From NCBI GenBank assembly GCA_963978545.1, contig OZ021723.1, positions 5,524,273 through 5,588,272 on the forward strand: DNA of 64,000 nt, written 5' to 3'. The first letter of the stretch is position 1; the number at the start of each line of letters is the position of its first letter. This DNA comes from Linyphia triangularis (lineage: Eukaryota; Arthropoda; Arachnida; Araneae; Linyphiidae). The position numbers and the translations under genes were made by a program. This document shows positions 11,189-23,405 of this stretch, one piece after another. The notes beneath the pieces are model-generated. The model worked only from the letters and a program-made list of their open reading frames with translations, was not told the DNA's origin and searched no databases.

Positions 11189-13539
11189 GAACATATGAAA
11201 ACAATAACGCGTCAATCCATGTCAAATATAAACGCGTTGACCAGCATTAAGTATAATTGAAAGTTGTGCAATGTTCCACACCCCCTAGATTTCTTTTCCC
11301 TGCCGATATAACAATTCAGCCACATTTTGATTCGGACCACTTTTTGCTAGTTGATTTGATATGGAATGACCTTTCTCTTATCTGCCTGCTAGGAGTCAAA
11401 CGAGCTGAAGTCCAAATTCCACAAATTTACAATAGAGTGAAAGATCTTAATCTTATTCCAAAATAACTCTATATAACAAACGCTCTGTTGTAACTCTCAT
11501 GAAATTCTTTAGAATTTTTCTTATTTTTTTACCAAAAAAAATTAAATTTAGCGCCTATAAAATTTCTTTTGCAGTGCTCCTAATATGCCATTGACAAACT
11601 ACTGTAACTGTCTAAAGATATTAAATTTGATTTATAAAGGCCCCTATTATATGATTTGAATTAATTGATCTACCTCAGAAATAAGGTAACATCCATATTT
11701 TATTAATAAAATAAATTTTTGAAACCTCATATCAATTTTTACATTACATAAAAGAAATTTCAACAACATCTTATGTACTTTTGGGTATCTATCGAAGGCA
11801 TCGTTGTACTAAAAATTTACTGATTTTTAAAATATTGGGTATAATGTCATAAAATTATAAAATGCCATTGGAAAGAACCTTCTTTTCGCGATAACAATTC
11901 AGCAACATTTGGCTGTCACAGGCACTAAATTTGACTTGTAAAACAGGCCCCTATTATGCGATTGAAGGAATTGATCTATTATTATTATTATTACTCTCTA
12001 AAATTTATTAAGTGATCATCAATCTTTAATTTAACTTTCCCTATCCCATTGCAATATTTTGTCTATCATAATATGGGCCATGGTATTGTTGCTAAATGCT
12101 TTACAACTTGTACCAAACAAAATTAGAATAAAAAAAAAATTAATTGCGGCTTATTTATTAATGTGTATACTTAAATACATTATTTCACATATTCATGGCG
12201 CCATCTATTGGAGGAAACAGCAAAAGTTTTTTTTTTTTAAAAAACACTTTAATAGTATTAGTTTAGTTTCGAAATTTTATGCAAAGATGTTGCAATAAAT
12301 AAATGAAAAAAGCTTCGTAAGTTTAAAGCAATATTTAGGTTGACATTGAGAACGGAAAAATATATCATAGACACGGTAGTAGCGCTAAAAATGTTTTTAT
12401 CGCTACGTAAAACTTCTCGCTCATTTCAGTAACACCAGCTGTAGCTGGCACCATTTAATTATAAAATGCAAATTCCCAATACTTTACATAATTTACCATA
12501 CCAAAAGAAAAAAGAAAGAAAAAAAACCCTCTTAATTTACGTATTTATTTTCTCACTAACTTACATCACCATGCATGCATACTGATTTATGAGTTATTAT
12601 AAATTAGTTCAAAAAAGTGACTGCTCCATTACACCTCTGATCATAGGTATATTTTAATTGATATCCTCACACCAATAAAGATAGCACAAAACTAGGCAAT
12701 ATTGTGCAAAGCTGGACTAAAATAAAAACCTCTGAACTGTCGATGTTTGAGTTCAAAGTTGTTTCTGTGTCAAGTCGCATATCTTTATTTTTCCCTCAAT
12801 GATATTGAATCTAAATCTTCGCTTCCCTTAGGCATCGCCCATCAATGACCGTCCCTCCTCTATTTCACTTACCTATTACTCACCAGTTACTTTATTGCGA
12901 CGCGAAGAGGAATATTATTTAACTGGCAAAAGAACAGATACTTTGGTTTAAGCACTGTGTATGAAAGTGCGAAAAAAAATATACAATTTGAGAAGTTAAT
13001 TTTTTTTTTTTTTTTTTTTTACTTTTTAAAAATACAAATTATTTCAAAAAGAATAAGTTAAAAGTTGCAAAATGTCATTGTACAAAAGGGGGAAAAAATC
13101 TGGGTGTTTTATAATTAAGTACAACTTCAAAAAGCTGTAAAAAAATAATAGAACACCCGTCAGAATGACCTGAAATGCAGAATGTATATTAGGGTGGTCC
13201 AAAAAAGATCGATTTTATTTTTTTAAAGATTTTTAATGGTGCTAGACGCTTAATTTGTTCCTTTTATATAAAAAATAAATATTGTAAAGTTTGAGCCCAT
13301 TATTTTAATATTTAGAGGTAGCTCAACACCGCAAGTGTTTTTTTTTTGTTTTTTTTTACGGCAGTAAGTAACAAAATTCAGGAAAATTAATATTAAATTA
13401 AAATTAAATATTAAATTTTATTTTGTAGAAAAATTTCTGGCATTTTTCGAGATAAAAATAATTATAAAATAATAATAATACAGTGATATTTAAACATCAG
13501 CGGATGTGCTAGTGGCCGCTTAAGTCTGTTTTTTTACAG

Positions 13540-13880
13540 TCAGGATGAGTTAAGCAACGTTCTTCTATCACGTTTAGCAAGAATCGTAGTTGGTTCTCAG
13601 TGTGTGTTATTTTCCCATTAAACTTTTTAACGAATGCTACAACTCTTTCAGACTGATCATTGACATCAATGGTTTGTACAATTTTTAATGCTTTACTATA
13701 TAATCCTCCTGAACCTCCAAGATATCTGGATCTATTTAAAGAAATGTATCTAGTAGGCTAGTTCTTTTTAAAAACAACAAAGTTGACTGTTTTGTCATCA
13801 AGTCCTCAAATTTCATGTCCGTAAATGTTTTGAGCTTGATGTCAGGACGCTTTGCGGGATTGTTTCTTCCATTAACTTCA
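13540..13880 (-). pseudogene. C-terminal relic of a transposon-associated protein
   Basis: Two minus-strand frames joined by a frameshift near 13755 give protein-like sequence: KRPDIKLKTFTDMKFEDLMT, then YLGGSGGLYSKALKIVQ, then VNDQSERVVAFVKKFNGKIT and TENQLRFLLNVIEERC. From memory, the VND..ERV....KFNG.LT..E.Q..FLL pattern resembles the C-terminus of an uncharacterised arthropod protein family linked to DNA transposons; I cannot name it. A stop and the frame change show it is not functional. It lies inside the AGGGTGGTCC-bounded segment. Confidence 0.6.
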
Positions 13881-14531
13881 TGGATAGACTTTAACATAAT
13901 TTTTTTCATTCAGTGAAGGAAATGATTGTTGGTTGATGTTTCCGACTGGGTGTGCTGTTGTTGTTTGGGTTGTGGTGATCCTGATTTTACTCAAATAGAT
14001 ATTTCATTCGTCAAGAGAAAAAATGAAATACCGATCTAATACGTTTGAACAACTAAAAAACCGAATTTCGGGAACAATGTGCTAAATTAACAGGGCAGTA
14101 AACTGTTACCAAGACTTGACTGGAAAAGAAAAAATCTTTGTTATCGTATTTGGAAAGAGTCCATCAACTACTTTTAGTGGCAAAATTGCCATTAGAAAAC
14201 GGAGAAAGTCAAGCTGAAAGCTAAGTGTAGTTTATGCAGCGTCGCAAGATTGGGGATTAACCTTCATTTATTCACAACAAGCGTTAATACTGGCCAAAGG
14301 AATGGTACATGTCTCTTACTTGAGAAAAAAATGAATAAGAAACTATATTATTTGGTTAGTTGATACTAGATTATGGAGTTGATTATTGATAGAGATTTTA
14401 ATAAGTTCCGGATCAGAGTTACCTTTATTAAAAAGATTCCAGACCTTCTAGGAGCTCATTTATACAGAAAAATATAAGACAGTAATTAATAATAACATTT
14501 TGACCCAAGTGGCTCATAAAGACCAATATAA

Positions 14532-15013
14532 GGGCCGCGTAGCCCAGTCGGGAGAGTATCGTTCTCGCAACTAGAAGGTTGCGAGCCCTGAGGTTGCGAG
14601 TTCGGGCCTGGGACCGACTAAAGACCGCCGTGTTCGCTAATGGTGACTGGAGCACGTTAAATCAGTCATGGTTGCAAAGTCCTTCAAGTTCCCATACAAA
14701 TCAATACCTCTGTGGGTGGCAAAGCCAAGTCTTCTGGTGGAATCTTCTGCTTGGTATTGCCTCTAAATTAAGAAGTTCCACATACGGTCGGTAGTGCTGC
14801 CATCTACCGGGTAGCTACCGAAAGAGGTAGAAATGAACTCTTCGGTGGCTATAAGTAGACTTGCGCACTCCCTCTCGCGAGTGTGCGCTTACATCCTGTG
14901 CAGTACTACCCACTACCGATCTGTACGGGATATGGGGTTGGTACAAAATGTTAAAAGCAGAGGTGCCTTAGTCCCCATAGTCCTTGATAAGAAGAAGAAG
15001 AAGAAGAAGAAGA
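14532..15013 (+). mobile_element. long tRNA-derived SINE family S2 with AAG-repeat tail
   Basis: The tRNA-like head is GGGCCGCGTAGCCCAGTCGG with a B-box-like GAGTTCGGGCC. A body of about 400 bp follows, then an (AAG)n tail. A 14-bp target duplication AAAGACCAATATAA lies at 14518-14531 and 15014-15027. Orientation is fixed by head and tail. It is inserted in the decayed transposon region within the large PDZ-gene intron. Confidence 0.88.
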
Positions 15014-15639
15014 AAAGACCAATATAATTAGATTTGATGAAAAAATATTATATGAAACCCAGTCAAGAGATGATTACGAAAATTTCTCAAACTGATAATA
15101 TTTCTAGATAAAACCCCATCTTGAGGAATCAGTTTTAAGGCATCTGCAGCAATTCTCCATGCTCTGATGGATATCAAAATATTGTGCTCTCAAAATATGA
15201 AAGTTTAATTGTCAGCTCTCCATTGCCAAAGGATACGTAAATTTTCTGTACAAGTATACCTAAAGGCTTGTATGATAACTTCTTTACCTCAAAATGCACC
15301 ATACAGTGATTTAATTTGATAAAATTTATATTGCACTATAAAAATATTGATTAAAGGAGTATCCATAGTTGCATTCGAAACATTAGCCAATTGTCTCTGG
15401 TGTTTGTCAGAGAATCTTGTAACCTTAACTCTTTTTGAAGCCTTGCGATAAGAAACTTTCATTCTATCTGAAGCTCTTTTTGCTGTTATACCCCTCATGA
15501 GGTATTTACTGGCCCAGTTGAAAAAGTTACAGTTAAAAACTCAAGGAAAGAGAGCTTTGTGTTAAAGATTCGTTTTTATACACTTGCTACATGTTTATTC
15601 AACCGTAATTTCGGACGTGGAGAGGTTTAGAGCACCTTA

Positions 15640-15930
15640 AAAGCAATTTCAAAAAAAGTCATTTGATCAAAATCGTTTAAACCGTTTTTTGTCGATTGTT
15701 AAAAGATATGCATTTTTCAATGGCAGCAATCTTACGAGCAAACGCAATTTTAAAGAAAACCTTAATGATAGGGCTCCATGGCCACGCATCCAAAAGTTGA
15801 GGAGCATCGTTCGCGAGTTATTGCTGTCCATGACAGATTCACATTTATTTTTTACACCCCTTTTTTAAATTCAGGACCTTCCAAAACGTATAGAAAAGAA
15901 AACACCAATTTTTTTTGTTTACCGAATGAA
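15640..15930 (-). repeat. dispersed repeat family R1, reverse fragment
   Basis: Reverse-strand similarity to the 4.3 and 10.2 kb copies: a TTTGATCAAAATCG block, TTTTTCAATGGCAGC (inverse of the GCTGCCATTGAAAA block), AAAACCTTAATG, then CCATGGCCAC, and CCAAAACGTATAG. Degenerate and truncated. Confidence 0.45.
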
Positions 15931-16844
15931 GTACCTTCTTTGCCTAAAGTTAACACATGAGTAAATGAAATTAAAAATGATTCATGCGTATGATTTACTG
16001 TTGTGTGACTGATTCCACTGGCATGGTATCGTATCTTATGGTTGTCCTTGAGCAAGGTGTCTCAGCACGATTATTTTTGCTTTATGTTTTTAAGTTATCC
16101 AAAATAGAAAAGATGACAATGTATGATTTTTCAAAATATGCGAGAATGGTTCAGGTCGATAACAAAGGTTACTCATTCGGAAATTACAGAACAAATAAAA
16201 GCAACATCTTCAACGACGAAACCTGTAACTCAAAATGTTGTTTTATCTTGGAATTTCTCACGCGAGACATTTAATACATGGAAATGTTGTATTCGAAACA
16301 AGATGTTCACACGCTTTTCATCCATTGTATTAACTCTAGATAACAAAACTTAAATCAGTGTTAATCTGTAACTATAATCATTCGACTCCTAGACTACGAA
16401 TTCAGAATATTTTTATATTTTTTATATTTCCTACATTTATTTATTTTAAACAAATGAGTGTGTCTTAAGAGACGCATTATAATATTTTAAGTAATAAATA
16501 TAAAGGTGGTAAAAATTAACGCTTTGGTAAGTGAGAAGGAGTTAGTGTTATGAGAACATCTGTAATCCGCTATAATGGAAGGTTTATTAAGGATTAAGAG
16601 TGTAGTGAATGGACTTAAGATTTATAGAAACTTTGCCCTTTTTATTTTTGCCTGGTATAATGATTCAGTGCGTCTAATTAATAGAGATTTCCCAGACGTG
16701 TATTTTGACTTATTACCTACATAACAATGGACCACCCTCTGTTTGAAGTTTGTTATGAAGATGCCTGTGTTTCATGTATCATTTAAATAAAATTCATATA
16801 CTCAAAACACAGGATACAATACATGGATAATATTAAAAACTTAC

Positions 16845-18501
16845 CTATCAGCAGGTCCCCCTTTCTCTAAGTCCATAATAATATATCCAAGTACATTCTT
16901 TTCAGAATCCGTGCAACCTGTGATATATATACCTAGTTCACCATGCTCGTCTTTTCTAAGATCGACTGAGATTAGTTCGTGCATGTCTAACTGCGAAGGC
17001 AAACGACGAGGAGTTTCTTTTGATGTCGGTACAGTAACAAAACTTTTATTTGAACATTGAGGTTCTGGAGAAAGAACGTCTTCACTGTCCGATGTCGAAA
17101 GCTGCGACTGCAACCAGAGCCGCCTTCGAGCATTATTTGAAGTCGAAGCACTTTTGTAACCTGCCTTTTTCAGCCTAATCTGATAGTTCAGACCGCCACA
17201 AGTCGACGCCGGACTGTCACTGTTCAGTGGCGATTCACATAAAATCTCACTGCTGCTGCTCATAGATGACAACGAGGGTAGAGACTTAGTCTCGAGTTGA
17301 TGGTGTGCAATTGGCGAGTCCTCAACTGAATTGGGGAACAAAGATGACTGGAAGATGCTGCCGCGCCGCGAAGAAATTGGAATGTCCAGTTTGTCATCTG
17401 GCAGAGCAGTCTTCTTCCACCTGCTCCTCAGCAACTTCCTGTCCAGTGTCCATGCTTTAAACTGTCCCAGCTTGGACGCACCGTTACGCGCTTCCTTTTT
17501 AGTGGTATCTTCCGTAGGGGACTTCGTCGACGACTTCGACGCAGTCGGCGACTGAAGACTATCCTTGGCAGCGTGTCTCTGGACAAAGTTGGACAGCATG
17601 GCCGGTGTGCGCAGGCGAAGACTCCTAGCCTCGTAAGACTTGGTAGAAGAAGACGACTTGCTGACCAGTGGTTCATCTTTCTTAGATTCTATACTGTTTC
17701 CGCTAGTGAGTCTTTGGAAGAGAGCCGTGAACTTTTGGACGTTGGTGTCCAGGGAGTTCCTTCTAGTGTCCAAAGAAAGTGGATTGTTCTCGTCATTACT
17801 GTTCTTGGTCCCGTCGCTCTCGTAACCAGACTCGTCTGACCGATGCTGGATGGAACTGGCTAAGCTCTCCGTATCGCCACTGTTAGGGTGCCGGTCAAAA
17901 TCCGCCGGCACGCCTCTGTCCAGAAACACTTCTTCCTCCAGCACGGTGCCTAGCTGCTGCGAAACTGCGGATTTCTGGCCGCACCCAACGCCCTCTGGCG
18001 CCCCATCCTCGCTCGGATCGATGAGATCCTCGCAGGAAGACACTTTCAGGAAGCACTCGGAGGGCGGAGGGAAACTTTTCGAGTTGTTATTGTTCCTTAT
18101 TTCTAAATCCGCGTTTCTGAACAGTTCTTTGGGGTGGTGGTGGTCCTCGAAAAGCGCCGACGTGGACACGCTGCGGTACATCATGCTGTTCGGGTCGCTC
18201 GGAATCACGTTGTTATTGTTCAGGTAGTTGTTGTTGTTCAGCGACTCAGTGCTGTCGTTGTTGTGGTGGTAAGGGATCTCTTCGTAGTAGTGGATCTGTT
18301 TGTTCTTGGGGTGGGGAGGGGACTGGGGCGATTGTCGAAAAGTTTTGAAGGTTTTCGGCCACTGGGGAGGATAGTCGTTAAGCGAGAGTTGAGACACAGC
18401 CGAGCGCATTAGCGTAGAGCTTGTGTCGTCGTTGTGGCTGGAATTGACTGCATACTTTTTCGGCGCGTTGTGCTTCCTGTTCAGCCACGGAAACGGGAAA
18501 C
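16845..18501 (-). CDS. PDZ-domain scaffold protein, large internal exon (N-terminal region plus first half of PDZ)
   Basis: This exon encodes about 551 complete residues plus split codons at both ends. It begins at a strong acceptor (pyrimidine-rich tract ending CTCCCTCAG) and ends at AG|GTAAGT; the 1657-nt length equals 2+551x3+2, so both phases are fixed. Most of the protein is low-complexity and probably disordered: Asn runs (NNNNYLNNNN), His/Pro and Ser-rich stretches, and acidic DESGYESDGT. A basic segment (AWTLDRKLLRSRWKK) lies near the middle. The last ~45 residues start a PDZ domain with the carboxylate-binding loop GELGIYITG and the GGPADR turn. PDZ domains bind C-terminal peptides and build membrane-associated scaffolds. 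The reading frame stays open about 49 nt upstream of the acceptor to an ATG at 18550, so an alternative first exon is possible but the acceptor looks real. The family could be big-bang/PDZD2-like; I cannot assign an orthologue. Confidence 0.9.
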
Positions 18502-19306
18502 CTGAGGGAGAGAACAAAAGCATGTGAATAACTCCATGACAAATATCCAAAATACAACACGCGTAAAGAAAGAAAGGTTGGGGGGGGGGGATAAATAAAA
18601 CAGCGATACCACGAAAGGCTTTTTTATATTTTTTTCAATAAAATGACTCTTTTGACAGAGCCTGTCCATAACGTCAGACAAAAGCATTGCCAGATAACAT
18701 CTCATGCATAACTTTTGTATCCGACTCTGTGGTGTAACCGCATTATTCTGCCTAAGATTTAATGATTCAAAAGTGGTCGCGCGACTTATTCAATGTTCTT
18801 TATTTCTAACCACTTAAACGTCATTAAAAAAAGATTAAAGTGGTTGAGATTTGGTTACTCGTGTTGGTTCAGCTTTGAGCGGTAATTCTTATCATTCTTC
18901 AGAAATGTACCTACCATAAAAAAGTACTTTGAAAACATGCTTTTAATAAATGCACTGAAAAGTAGAAATATAATTTTTAAAAGTACACGAAGAGTAAAGA
19001 AATAATTGTTTAATAAGTACACTAAAAAGTAAAAAATGACAGTTAATTTTAACTTACTAAAAGGTTTAAATGGGATATTCGTTTTTTAATCTTTAGTGGA
19101 CTTGTTTAAAAAAAAAATGTTTAATTTTTTATTGAATTTATTAAAAGCATTTTTTTTAAATTTTACATTTACGCCTTAATTATTAAAAAAATAACAATAT
19201 TTATAACGGATTATAATGTTATAGTCTCTTAACCATAACGAGCTTACACAGTAGCTAATATTAACTTATCATTTGGATGAAGGCTAATTTTCTTAAATCT
19301 CTTTGC
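18502..19306. other. upstream intron of the PDZ gene, nothing recognised
   Basis: Starts with the polypyrimidine acceptor region of the large exon on the minus strand, then AT-rich sequence. A G10 run near 18579 and A/T runs are the only structure seen. Confidence 0.5.
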
Positions 19307-19551
19307 TATACTAAACTTCAACTTAACTAGACGTCACTTAGACGGTAGATCGTGACAGTGCTCATAGGTATTTAATCCATTTTGGCGGCGTAAAAGCATA
19401 ATGTTCGCCAAACCACAACCCTATAGAGAACAAAAGGCTCTAAGGTTTGGCGAGAATTATGTCTTCACTCCGCCAAAATGGATTAAATACCTATGAGCAC
19501 TGTCACGATCTACCGTCTAAGTGATGTCTAGTTAAGTTGAAGTTTAGTATA
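19307..19551. mobile_element. fold-back MITE family F1, copy 1
   Basis: A 245-bp near-complete palindrome. The left arm begins TATACTAAACTTCAACTTAA and the right arm ends with its inverse. The arms (about 110 bp each) include GACGGTAGATCGTGACAGTG and CATTTTGGCGG. The centre holds GTTCGCCAAACC/GGTTTGGCGAG. Other copies are at 36177-38411 and 45999-46236. Non-coding; the TA-ended tips suggest a Tc1/mariner-type donor, but a TSD cannot be separated from the ends. Confidence 0.85.
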
Positions 19552-21353
19552 GTAGAGATGGATAGATATCACTGCAATGCTGATGCGCATGAAATGAAAA
19601 GAATAAGAAGCTTCCAGAAACGAGATAATTGTCAATTATAATTATCGACTTATAATGTCATTAAACATTGCACTTCCATCGTCTGGACGTATTTATGGCA
19701 CATTTTAAATCAATAATATGATAGCTAGGCAACGCTTGCACAAAATTTCATTGCTACTCAAGCATTAATCTCGCTAAAAGATCCTACGTAAAAATTTTAA
19801 TGAAGAATAATTCGAAATGAAATTACATGTGGTTGAAATATTTTATATGTCTCAAGACAATGACATATATTATAGCCATGTAATAGAAAGTGCTACACGC
19901 TTAGTGATTTTGACCCTTTGAACCAATAAGGAAGTTGACCAAAGAGAGACAAAAAATTTCCTTTAAAAATCGAATTGAAATTCTTTTCAAATATAAAGAG
20001 TTCTTGGTGGAAAAATTATTAGCATCAAAAGGGAATGATTAAAGAATATAATATCTTTGAAAAGAATTTCATTTCCGTTTCCATCCTAAACATTAAATCC
20101 AATACGGAATCCATAGGATAACTTTTTTTTTATTAAGGAATTTCCATATCATTTGAATAAAACGCACATACACACAGACTATACAATGAAAACAAGTTTT
20201 AAAATCAAAGGACGATGAAACGTTTTAGGTGGGAAAATAATGAAAAAGGGAGAGAGAATGATTTGTTTTGAACTTCCTGATGTTATACAAGGAGGAGAAA
20301 ATTTTCTACAGTGACGATAGGCATTCAACATTTGTTTTTCCGACATCCGTTTAAAATGACGAGATGTTTATTACCACGCGGATGCAGAATTCCTTTTCGC
20401 TAAAAGTCGTTTGGCGAAAATTGTTTCCCATTGTTCATCTCGCTCGGAAGCCATTTCCTATGGAATTCGTGATTCGGAGAGAAACGCAGAGAACGTAATT
20501 TATAATTGTAACTCTCTTTTGCTACATGCTGAATACTCCCATCGAACAAAAGGATATTATGACGCTAATTACTTCGCAGGTGCGTACGAGAACTAACTGC
20601 AACCAGAACCGCAAGTGGGTATTAATTCCAGTTGTTTACTGTGAAATTACAAACAGTTGCCATCTTAATGACGTATTAAAACCTTTGTGATAATTGGAAG
20701 TAATTCATATTTTAATAGCAGTAAATTTATTTATTCGGGATTTTCAAAGAGATGAAGAAGAAAAAAAAAGTGGTATGGTAATTAAAATTAGTGAAAGAAG
20801 TTACAGTGAAGTTTTAATTAGAATTTTTTTTTTTTAAAGATTAATTGCATTGGGGGCAACAAAAAGGTCTACCTACCCTTCTCCCTACGTTCCACCATTT
20901 AGAAATAGAAGCAATTTTTACGTTGTTATCTCCTTCGACAGAAATTGAGATGGTTATTTTTGGAAATAAAAGTTTCAATTTCTCTTTGCAAATGCATTGG
21001 AGAAACAAATTAGCAATCCAACGCCGACTACTAGTTCGAAATTCACAGGCCTTCTTGGAGGACTTTCTAGGACAACTGCTATATGAATTGGGAAACCTCG
21101 AATGGAGAATACTTGCAAAATTTCATTATAATTAACTTCTGAAAATTCACGCTCGTCTTATTTGTCCGTATAGTGGCTTAATTTTTACAGTTATTAGGCG
21201 AATTTTTTTTTTATCATTTGGCAATAGAAGTGTCACGTAGTCTTTATATTATGCGGATTACTATACTGGAATAAATTATCAATATAGTTTGAGTAATTTG
21301 ATTCGGGTTCGTTGTACGATATTTCTATAGCACCAGTGTGAGCTAATTTAAAA
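19552..21353. other. AT-rich stretch, no gene seen
   Basis: No exon, RNA gene or element could be supported. The open frames at 20411-20596 and 20845-21135 have no recognisable domain and no good splice context. Confidence 0.4.
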
Positions 21354-21688
21354 CATCGATATAAATAAACAACTGGATAGACTGCTTAACGTTGGGAAAA
21401 TGAAGCCGTTGCCAGATGCCGTTGGTGGGATAAAAAATACGGATTGCCGAGAATTGAAAATAAAATTTTGGGTTGTACACAGCAGAAATGTCAATAGTAG
21501 ACCTTAAGTAGTAATAATGTGCAAAAAAATATATACTCTAGCATTTTACAAGGTTTTTCGCATTTCCATCCAACTATAAAAGGGAACTGTGATTGGTTAA
21601 TCTTCCCACCAGCTTCGCAATCCCCGGCGCGTTTTTCTCTTTGCATTGACAATGGAGCAGTCTATCCAGTTGTTTATCTATATCGATG
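21354..21688 (+). mobile_element. hAT-type MITE family H1, copy 1
   Basis: 335 bp with terminal inverted repeats of about 33 bp beginning CATCGATATA.ATAAACAACT and continuing GGATAGACTGCT, inverted at the right end. Flanked by an exact 8-bp duplication ATTTAAAA (21346-21353, 21689-21696), the hAT signature. The interior includes ATTGGTTAATC and a GC-rich CCCCGGCGCG patch. Non-coding. Confidence 0.92.
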
Positions 21689-22632
21689 ATTTAAAATTGA
21701 TGATTCAAGTTTCATTTCACTGAAGTGGTGAACGGAAATATTTCGAACCTCATCCGATACTTTGGACCATTACTAAAATATGCGGTATAATTCCAGGAGA
21801 AATAAAAGCTCTCCTCCCCTGCTATAAATTCTGACCATATAATAATAATGGAGATGCTTGGGCGTTGTAAACAACTAAACAACCAACTAAAATAAATCAA
21901 AGACTACACATAAAATTAGACATGAAAAAAAAAAAAATGTAAATCCGCGACGACAGTGAAGCTAAGTTGCACACACTCGTCTAAGCTTCTGGTTTCGACA
22001 GCTTCAATCAATAGGTCACGATCTCAAATAGGGCGAGTCTCTTTCTTCATCATCCAGTGAAAGTGGTGAATCAAAATTCCCTTTGTCTCTTTACAGAAAG
22101 TCGGTCAAAGAGATGATGACGACGAATCCCCTTTTTCTTGCGTCCGCCGCCGTCTTCCAGTTCAAAGTTTTTACAACTTCCTCAATCAGTTTTGTGGATT
22201 GAGAAGTTATCTTTTCATCATCTCGATTTCAATTGTAATCCAAGCTTAAAGAAGGCAACTGGAGAGCTTTTGGTTGTCTTTCACGTGATAGCGTTTATGG
22301 CTCATCGCCTTTTTTATTGGGCGAGCATAGTTCTCCCCTAGATTAAGTATTGATCGACAGTTCTTTTGTGTTTCATAGAACATGTGCTGAAGCTGGTGGG
22401 ATTGGCAATTGGGTCACGTGGTATTTAATGAGCAAATTCGTTACATTTTTTAAATGAGAGAAGTTACTTGAGTATGAAATTCTGACAGTGAATATACACT
22501 ATATCACAAGGCTGAGTGGGGGGGGGGGGGAGGATATTTTTACTCATCTGCACCAAAATGAAAGAAGTTGTAAAAAAGTAACCGGTAAATTCCCATTGTT
22601 TTTATTTAGAAGTTCGAAATTACAAGCCCGAG

Positions 22633-22815
22633 TTGGTTGGTTGTTTTCAGATTAACTGGCGCCGTCAGCAACACGTGGGCTATAATACGCCAAAACATTC
22701 GTCATTAGACAAGCCAACATGCATTTACAATCACCCATGCCTAACACGGGACTCGAACCCGCAACCTCGCGGTCTAGAAGCTAGCACGCTAACCAATATA
22801 CCGCTTGGTCGGCAC
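22633..22815 (-). mobile_element. tRNA-derived SINE family S1, copy 4
   Basis: Reverse-orientation copy with the CAACCTCGCGGTCTAGAAGC block of the tRNA-like head. Flanked by ACAAGCCCGAG at 22622-22632 and 22816-22826. Confidence 0.9.
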
Positions 22816-23101
22816 ACAAGCCCGAGTAGTTTAATGTATCACAAATAGCAGTATAATTTATAATATATAATTTTAAAATATTTCGGCTGGATTTGAATCC
22901 TATAACATCCCCACCCCTTGAGTACAGCCCTGCCATAACAAGAATATGTTAAAACCCAGTTGTTATTCATCAATGGTCGAAATATATTTAAGGGAATCTA
23001 TTATTTTAGAATCATAGCGATTTTAGCGGAGTAAATCCAACAACGATAGTATACTATTTACTTTTTTTCTCTCGATTGTCTTCAAATACAATTGCAGTGA
23101 A

Positions 23102-23393
23102 GGGCTCCCGATATCCTAGGCGGTAGAGTATCGAGCTCGTAACCGGAGGGTTGCGGGTTCTGTCCTCGGTTTGCCAAATATCGGTGTGTACCTAATGGGG
23201 GCTGGTGCACATTAAAACTGTCGTGGCCTCAATGTCCACTCGTTGGTGTGGTGGGGTCGGAGAGAGGGGTTTACACTAGAAGATTTCGATCTTGTATATT
23301 CTTCTAGATGCTCAAAATTACGAGACGTATTTGGCTGTGTTAAGCACTTTATAAGTGGCAGAAATAGACAGTCGGTGGTTTCAAAACAAAACA
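23102..23393 (+). mobile_element. tRNA-derived SINE family S3
   Basis: The head is tRNA-like (GGCTCCCGATATCCTAGGCG, then GGTTGCGGGTTC as B box). The body of about 220 bp shares the GGTGCACATTAAA theme with family S2, and it ends in an A-rich AAAACAAAACA tail. An exact 12-bp target duplication AATTGCAGTGAA lies at 23090-23101 and 23394-23405. Confidence 0.87.
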
Positions 23394-23405
23394 AATTGCA
23401 GTGAA

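Larger units (their letters stand above)
13191..16738 (-). mobile_element. possible decayed DNA transposon with AGGGTGGTCC termini
   Basis: AGGGTGGTCC at 13191-13200 is matched by its exact inverse GGACCACCCT at 16729-16738. Inside is a minus-strand coding relic (13540-13880) whose C-terminus faces the left end. A later SINE insertion at 14532-15013 accounts for part of the length. No clear target duplication was found, and 10-bp ends could match by chance, so the boundaries are tentative. Confidence 0.4.
4071..16844 (-). other. 12.8-kb intron splitting the PDZ domain
   Basis: The intron runs from the GTAAGT donor of the large exon to the TTACAG acceptor of the 133-nt exon. It is packed with repeats, listed separately: a dispersed family at 4.3 and 10.2 kb, a nested pair of DNA elements at 5.8-6.9 kb, three SINEs at 8.1-8.9 kb, a second 719-bp element at 9.4 kb, and a decayed transposon at 13.2-16.7 kb holding another SINE type. 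Stretches at 7.0-8.0 and 11.2-13.1 kb hold only AT-rich sequence, homopolymers and weak local duplications (for example the GGCCCCTATTAT phrase near 11.64 and 11.95 kb). Confidence 0.8.

Noticed and set aside
17331..18412. plus-strand frames opposite the large PDZ exon
   Set aside because: Shadows of the minus-strand coding sequence.
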